NCBI GenBank assembly: GCA_026724425.1
Contig: JAIUCV010000019.1
Coordinates: 5,908,211 to 5,972,210, forward strand
DNA length: 64,000 nucleotides
Source of the DNA: Erythrophleum ivorense
Taxonomy: Eukaryota; Streptophyta; Magnoliopsida; Fabales; Fabaceae
Direction of reading: 5' to 3'
Shown here piece by piece: positions 59,343-64,000 of the stretch. A program made the position numbers and the translations under genes. The notes below the pieces were generated by a model. The model worked only from the letters and a program-made list of their open reading frames with translations. It was not told the origin of the DNA and searched no databases. The first letter of the stretch is position 1; every line of letters starts with the position of its first letter.

Positions 59343-60772
59343 CCCCTTCCCTCTTCCATCTTAACATCTTAGGTGGAGCTCAAGGAGAATCAAGTACACA
59401 CCAAGGAGTCTAGTTGAGAATGCTTAGAGAAATGTGTAGTTCTTTTAGTTCTTTTGTTGTAAAGAGGTGCCAAAATGAATATGCACCTATTATTTTTGAG
59501 TTGTAAATATGTAAGCACATGTAAACATATATATAAGTGATGTATGAACTGTGTAAAGAGCCAAAGTAATGAAATGTGGAATTTGCCCCTTTTGTGGCTT
59601 ACATGTAATGGTATATTTTATTTCGTAGCATAATGAATTTGAAATGTATGATGACTTGAATCATTTGGGCAATTCATATATGCTATGATTATACTTTCAA
59701 ACTTGCCCAAAAGATGCTAGAACATGTGGGAGGCCATTTGGACCCACATTGAACCATTTTGGGTGCCAAAACTGCCAATTTTGTAAGCTCCATCAAAGTA
59801 TGACCAAATGAGCTCTTCTTGATATGGAAATTAGCATGCCTCTAGAGTCTAATGAGAGCTTCTTGAAAAGATAAAGTGGGTAATATTTGGAGGTCTAAGG
59901 AATATTTGATGAATTGTTGAAGTTGAAAAATTGTGATGGTTTGGTCATGGTGTTGTGCATCAAGTCCGAAAATGAATCAATGTCATTCATAGACCAAATG
60001 ATATCCAATTGTCATGAAATTTTATGAACATAAATTATATATTCACAGTGACCTATAACAACTAGAAGCACCTCAATTGGAGGTCTGTAAAGAGAGAAAT
60101 AATTTTCTAAAGTTCTGTATCAGCATCAGGGAAGCTTTCCGACCTTCGTTACTGTTCTATCAGTGTTCGAGGTCCAAGAGCTCCTGAACGAATCTGGACT
60201 TATTTTTTTCCTCTAGTTAACATCCGTAGCTTTCCAAATTAGTATAGTTTACCCAGATTGGATTTTTTTAGAATTCATTACGAATTTTCGAAGTTCATGA
60301 AAGTAAACTGCACCAGTAACAGGGACAGCCAGACCTCTATCTCTTTTTCGATATCAAAGATGGTCCAAACCCTAAGATTGTGGTTGGAAGTTATTTTTTG
60401 TGAGAATTTGACATCCAAAGCTTTCTAGAGAGCTATGATTTTCTTGATTCCCATTTTTCTAGAATTAGTTATGATTTTCCAAAGTTATAGCCAAAAATCT
60501 GACTTTTGGGCTCATTTGAAAAATTGCATTTCTTAGTTTTTGGCTTCATATCCTTGGTTTATGAGTTGTTTGAGGCTATGTACAAATCTTATAATTGGTA
60601 ATTGAGTAGAGGATGTGAATGATGGGTTCACGGGTCCCACGGGACAAAATATGACTAGTTAAACCCCGACTTAAAGTAGTAAAATACCACGGTTTTGATC
60701 ATTTTTCTTGGAAATCATATGGAATCAAGCCTAGAGGGAGATTAATTGGAGTTCAGTCATTATGGTGTTACA

Positions 60773-61940
60773 CCAATTGCTTTGTTATTCTCCATTCTCT
60801 TTAATGCTTATTTAACCTTTAACTCCTAAATCTTATAATAAAAGATATAATTTTGGTTCTCTTCTTTAGTGTCCAACCTATTTAAGAGTGCAATAAAAAT
60901 TATATATCTTTCATTAAATGGCATATGGAAATAACACCTCCACCTTTTCTTGATATCTTGTTTTATGACCAAGGCTTTCCCTTCTTCATCCTTAGTGCAT
61001 TTTATTTAGTTAATGTCTCTTGTCTTTTTTTCCCTACTTTTAATAAGCTTGTAAATACTTCTTTCCTCTACTTTAGTACTTGAGGATTGATATAATCCAT
61101 CAAGTGTTTGAACTTTCACTTCCCTCATTACCTTTCTAGTATCTTTCTTAGCTACCTTTTTTTTTCAATTTTCATCACTTTTACATAAAGATCGCACTTT
61201 ATAATATTATTTTTTAACATTAATTTTATCTTGTATGCTTACATCATATCACTAGGATTCTTTATCTTTAGGTTAAAAGCTTCTTGATTGATCGAATTTT
61301 TTTTTTTACAACCTTTCTAATCTTTTTAGTCATCTTGTTCCATATATCGCTGTTCCTTCTTTGTGCCTCCTAAGACTCTTTTTCCAAAATATTTTTTTGT
61401 AAACTTTTTTCGTAAACTTTTTTCTTTATCAATCTTCAATTACTACCACTTGATCATTGATACCCTATCTTGGCCTTTGTTATTTACTCTCTTGTTAATT
61501 TGAACATCCAAAACCAAAACTCTATGCTAGGTAATCAAGCTTTCTCCATGTATAACTTTCCAATTTATGTAAAAAATTTTGTCCACTTTTTTTATTAAAA
61601 AGAAATTAATTTGAGAGTATGTCCTCTCACTTTTGTACATGATGAGATGCTCCTCGCAGTTCTAAAAATAAGTGTTAGCTATTGTAAAATCGAACGTTAA
61701 TGAAAAGTTTAGAATAGTTTTATTTTCTGCATTTACTTCCCTTAACTCATATCTCTCATACGAATTCTCGTAACCTTTTGATGTACTTCCTATATGACGA
61801 TTAAGATCTCCTTATAAGAGAATTTTTACTTCTACTGGTATTTCTTTAACAAAACCTTTTAGGTTATCCCAAAATTTTATTTTATAATATTTTTCTAACT
61901 CTATTTGTGGTGCATAAGTACTAATAATATTAAAAGTTTT
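60773..61940 (-). pseudogene. LINE endonuclease (C-terminal half) and linker
   Basis: Minus strand from about 61935: NIISTYAPQIELEKYYKIKF, then EVKILL and GDLNRHIGSTSKGYENSY near 61800 (the GDLN..IG block with the catalytic Asp), NFSLTFDFTIANTYF near 61690, TYSQINFFL near 61600 (usual SQIDFFL, Asp to Asn). Then a helical, lysine-rich linker and, at 60900-60780, the approach to the reverse transcriptase. The endonuclease N-terminus with its first catalytic residues is missing. Confidence 0.8.
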
Positions 61941-62560
61941 CATATATATATTTATTATATTATATCTTCATGTATTTATTTTAAATATGTTGTTAATTAT
62001 ATTAACATCTTATTGATAAATAAATATTTTTTTAAAATTACATTTATTAATATACATTCAATTATATTTGTACATTATTACATTATATATCTATTTAAAT
62101 TATATAATTCTATATATATTCATTTTGTATATTATATATATTTGCATAATAGATATTTTATAAATATCTATCTATATGTATAATAGATAAATTATTATAT
62201 AGTATATAAATATAAATTATATATAATTATATTTTAATTTATTTATTTAATACATGTATTTATCTGTACTAAAATTTTAATTATATAGTTTTTTACATAT
62301 ATTTTTTATTACAATATATTTACTTATATGTACTTTTATATCATATACATATAATACTATATCTTTATTTATTTATTTTAAATAAGTAGTTATTTATATC
62401 ACTATTTTATTCATAAATAAATATCTTTTTAAATTACGTTTAACTGTAATTTCACATTATTTCATTACACATTTATTTTAATTATATAATTATATCTTAA
62501 TTTTGTATATTGTATATTTTTATAAAACATATATTATATATAAATGTGAATGTGTTTTTT
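61941..62560. other. very AT-rich block
   Basis: Almost pure A/T with many TATATA words. The open frame 61905-62183 is an Ile/Tyr-rich translation of it, not a gene. Confidence 0.55.
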
Positions 62561-64000
62561 CTTTATTAAATTTGATGGTTAAAAATCCAAAAATATTTTA
62601 TTCTTAAAATAAAGAAAATAAAATAAACAATCTCAACATTAGCAAAGCAAGCATAAGTAATATGTTACAAAACAATTTTCATATTACTGCAACCACCTAT
62701 CCAAGTGACCCTTTTTCAATTAAATGCTAGCAGACAAATAATATAAACACAGCAAATTAATCATATAAACATGAAGATACAATTACTATATTGTGAAAAA
62801 AATTATTTCATACCTATAAAAAATTGTTAACCAATGGAAGACTTTAATAGCCCACATAATTTTTGCAAAATAGATAATGAGCAAACAGAATTGGCCTGTA
62901 GTCTATTATACTTTTTTCTCCCATTGAACCACATGATGATTTTTTCCCACACATGAATATAAAAAAATTATCGGATATCTTCAAATGCAAAACTATAAAA
63001 GATGAGAGTACTAAACATATTAACAAATACTAAAAGGATTAAATAAAAATTAAATAAAAACAAACCTAAAGTCTTTCTTTTAAAAATAAAAAATTGAACA
63101 AAAAAATAAAGATACTAAAAAAGAAACCGAAAATGTTTCTTCTATAAATGAAAAATTAAACAAAAGAGATAAAAGTACTAAAAAATAAACCTTTTTTTTC
63201 TCCCTGCTATGCTTTAAATTAGCACAAACTTTGCAACTCAATGTAGATGAAGGTACACAATGAATCTTGCAACTTCATAACTCAAGTGGAAAGATGAAGG
63301 GAAGAACATGCCTTTATAATTGAAAAAAAAAAAAATAAGCTGCTTCTCCTACTTCTCAAAAACTTTTAACTCCTTTTCAACTATTTGTCTAGATGAGTTA
63401 GTGAGTAGTCTTTGGACTACTTATTGAGCCCGCTACCACACCAGTCTATGTTTCAACCATGTTAGATAGGATTCATCTTAGCAAGACGTGGATACCTCTT
63501 GTCCGCATCTCAATGAGATGTTTGAGTCTCAGTTGGTCTCGTCAGTGATGAGATAAGACCAACATTTTGCCTAATTTAATTTTTTGAAAAATTTGGGATG
63601 TAGACTTCTTCCCTTCAAGCATAAGGGGAAATAGTTTTTGCAACTGAGTATTGATGTTTCCTTTTTTGCCATAAACATGTCAAAAAGCCAGCAACAAATA
63701 AGACGAGGGAGATGAGATTCAAAATGGAGAAGGAAGTGCACTGACCCAGAACAGAGAAGGAAGACTTGATTTTTATGGGTCAACCACCAGCAAAGTTACA
63801 CGTGTTCTGAGATAGAAGAGATCCCAAGGACCAACCAACAATTTAGGAGAATGAGGAGGATGGGAAAACAGAAATAAATAAAAGTTTGTAATTTATGCAA
63901 TTTAATCCCTGGAACCCTCCTTACGTTAACGCACAGAATAGCAAGGAGGAAGAGAAAAAGAAAATAATAATAATAATTTGTCTTGCAAAGAGATGGCACT
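62561..64000. other. unrecognised AT-rich end region
   Basis: No element or gene recognised. The last 600 bases are slightly less AT-rich and may belong to a feature running beyond the window. Confidence 0.45.

Larger units (their letters stand above)
58082..60772 (+). mobile_element. copy C: giant solo-LTR-like element (CTATAG-array subfamily)
   Basis: A 2691-bp element starting TGTAACAACCGGG and ending GGTGTTACA with a perfect target-site duplication CCAAT (58077-58081 and 60773-60777). Inside: purine-rich leader, CTATAG array (58155-58350), the AAGGTAGCTCTCTACTCT block (58928), an especially clear tandem array (59077-59200), the inverted repeat (59324-59342), and four cores at 59917, 60107, 60288 and 60479. 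The LINE coding sequence continues on both sides. Confidence 0.92.
56611..61940 (-). mobile_element. 5'-truncated L1-type LINE, split by copy C
   Basis: Minus strand. Order from the right: endonuclease C-terminal half (61940-61640), linker, reverse transcriptase (about 60800, then 58080-57400), C-terminal region down to about 56620. ORF1 and the endonuclease N-terminus are absent, which is typical of L1 5' truncation. Copy C is inserted within the reverse transcriptase start with duplication CCAAT. Many stops. The 3' end is AT-rich with no clear poly(A) tail. Confidence 0.87.

Noticed and set aside
61905..62183. Open frame of 92 codons
   Set aside because: Ile/Tyr/Asn translation of near-pure A/T sequence.

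Overview
This is a gene-poor, AT-rich stretch of a flowering-plant nuclear genome, most likely a eudicot. The evidence is plant-type Ty1/copia, Ty3/gypsy, L1 and Mutator-like (MULE) elements, fragments of an LRR-VIII-2-type receptor-like kinase (RLK), and no bacterial-style gene packing. I cannot name the species. I see no intact cellular gene: every recognisable coding stretch is broken by stops, frameshifts or insertions.

Layout. 0-7.7 kb: two receptor-kinase pseudogene pieces (a kinase piece, then a malectin-like/transmembrane piece), the second split by an old Ty1/copia element (2072-7147, minus). 9.4-12.3 kb: a 2.9 kb LTR-like element (copy A). 13.7-16.0 kb: an LTR-like block with a cluster of CACGTG motifs and a TATA box. 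17.9-21.1 kb: copy H of the same family as A. From about 21.1 to 56.2 kb: one MULE with a plant mobile domain (PMD) on the minus strand, split apart by later insertions. The largest is a 23.5 kb gypsy element of Athila/Tat type (22576-46075, minus), which itself carries three insertions (F in its 3' LTR, B in its 3' spacer, G in its integrase). Two further insertions (D and E) interrupt the MULE transposase. 56.6-61.9 kb: a 5'-truncated L1-type LINE (minus) split by copy C. The last 2 kb is AT-rich and unrecognised.

The outstanding feature is a family of seven 2.7-3.6 kb elements (A, B, C, D, E, F, H). They have TGTAA...TTACA-type ends and no coding capacity, and none shows a second LTR or internal domain. 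Four have perfect 5-bp target-site duplications (TSDs), so they look like solo giant LTRs or a non-autonomous LTR-type element. Inside them I see a fixed order of non-coding modules: an array of the palindrome TCGCTATAGCGA (four copies) or an alternative 5' module (three copies); a tandem array of about 36 bp; a 19-nt inverted repeat with conserved arms and a variable loop; and four diverged units spaced 180-192 bp apart (measured in six copies). This non-coding architecture is the most likely undescribed system in the window.

Relative ages follow from the nesting: MULE before gypsy before B, F and G; MULE before D and E; LINE before C; receptor kinase before copia.
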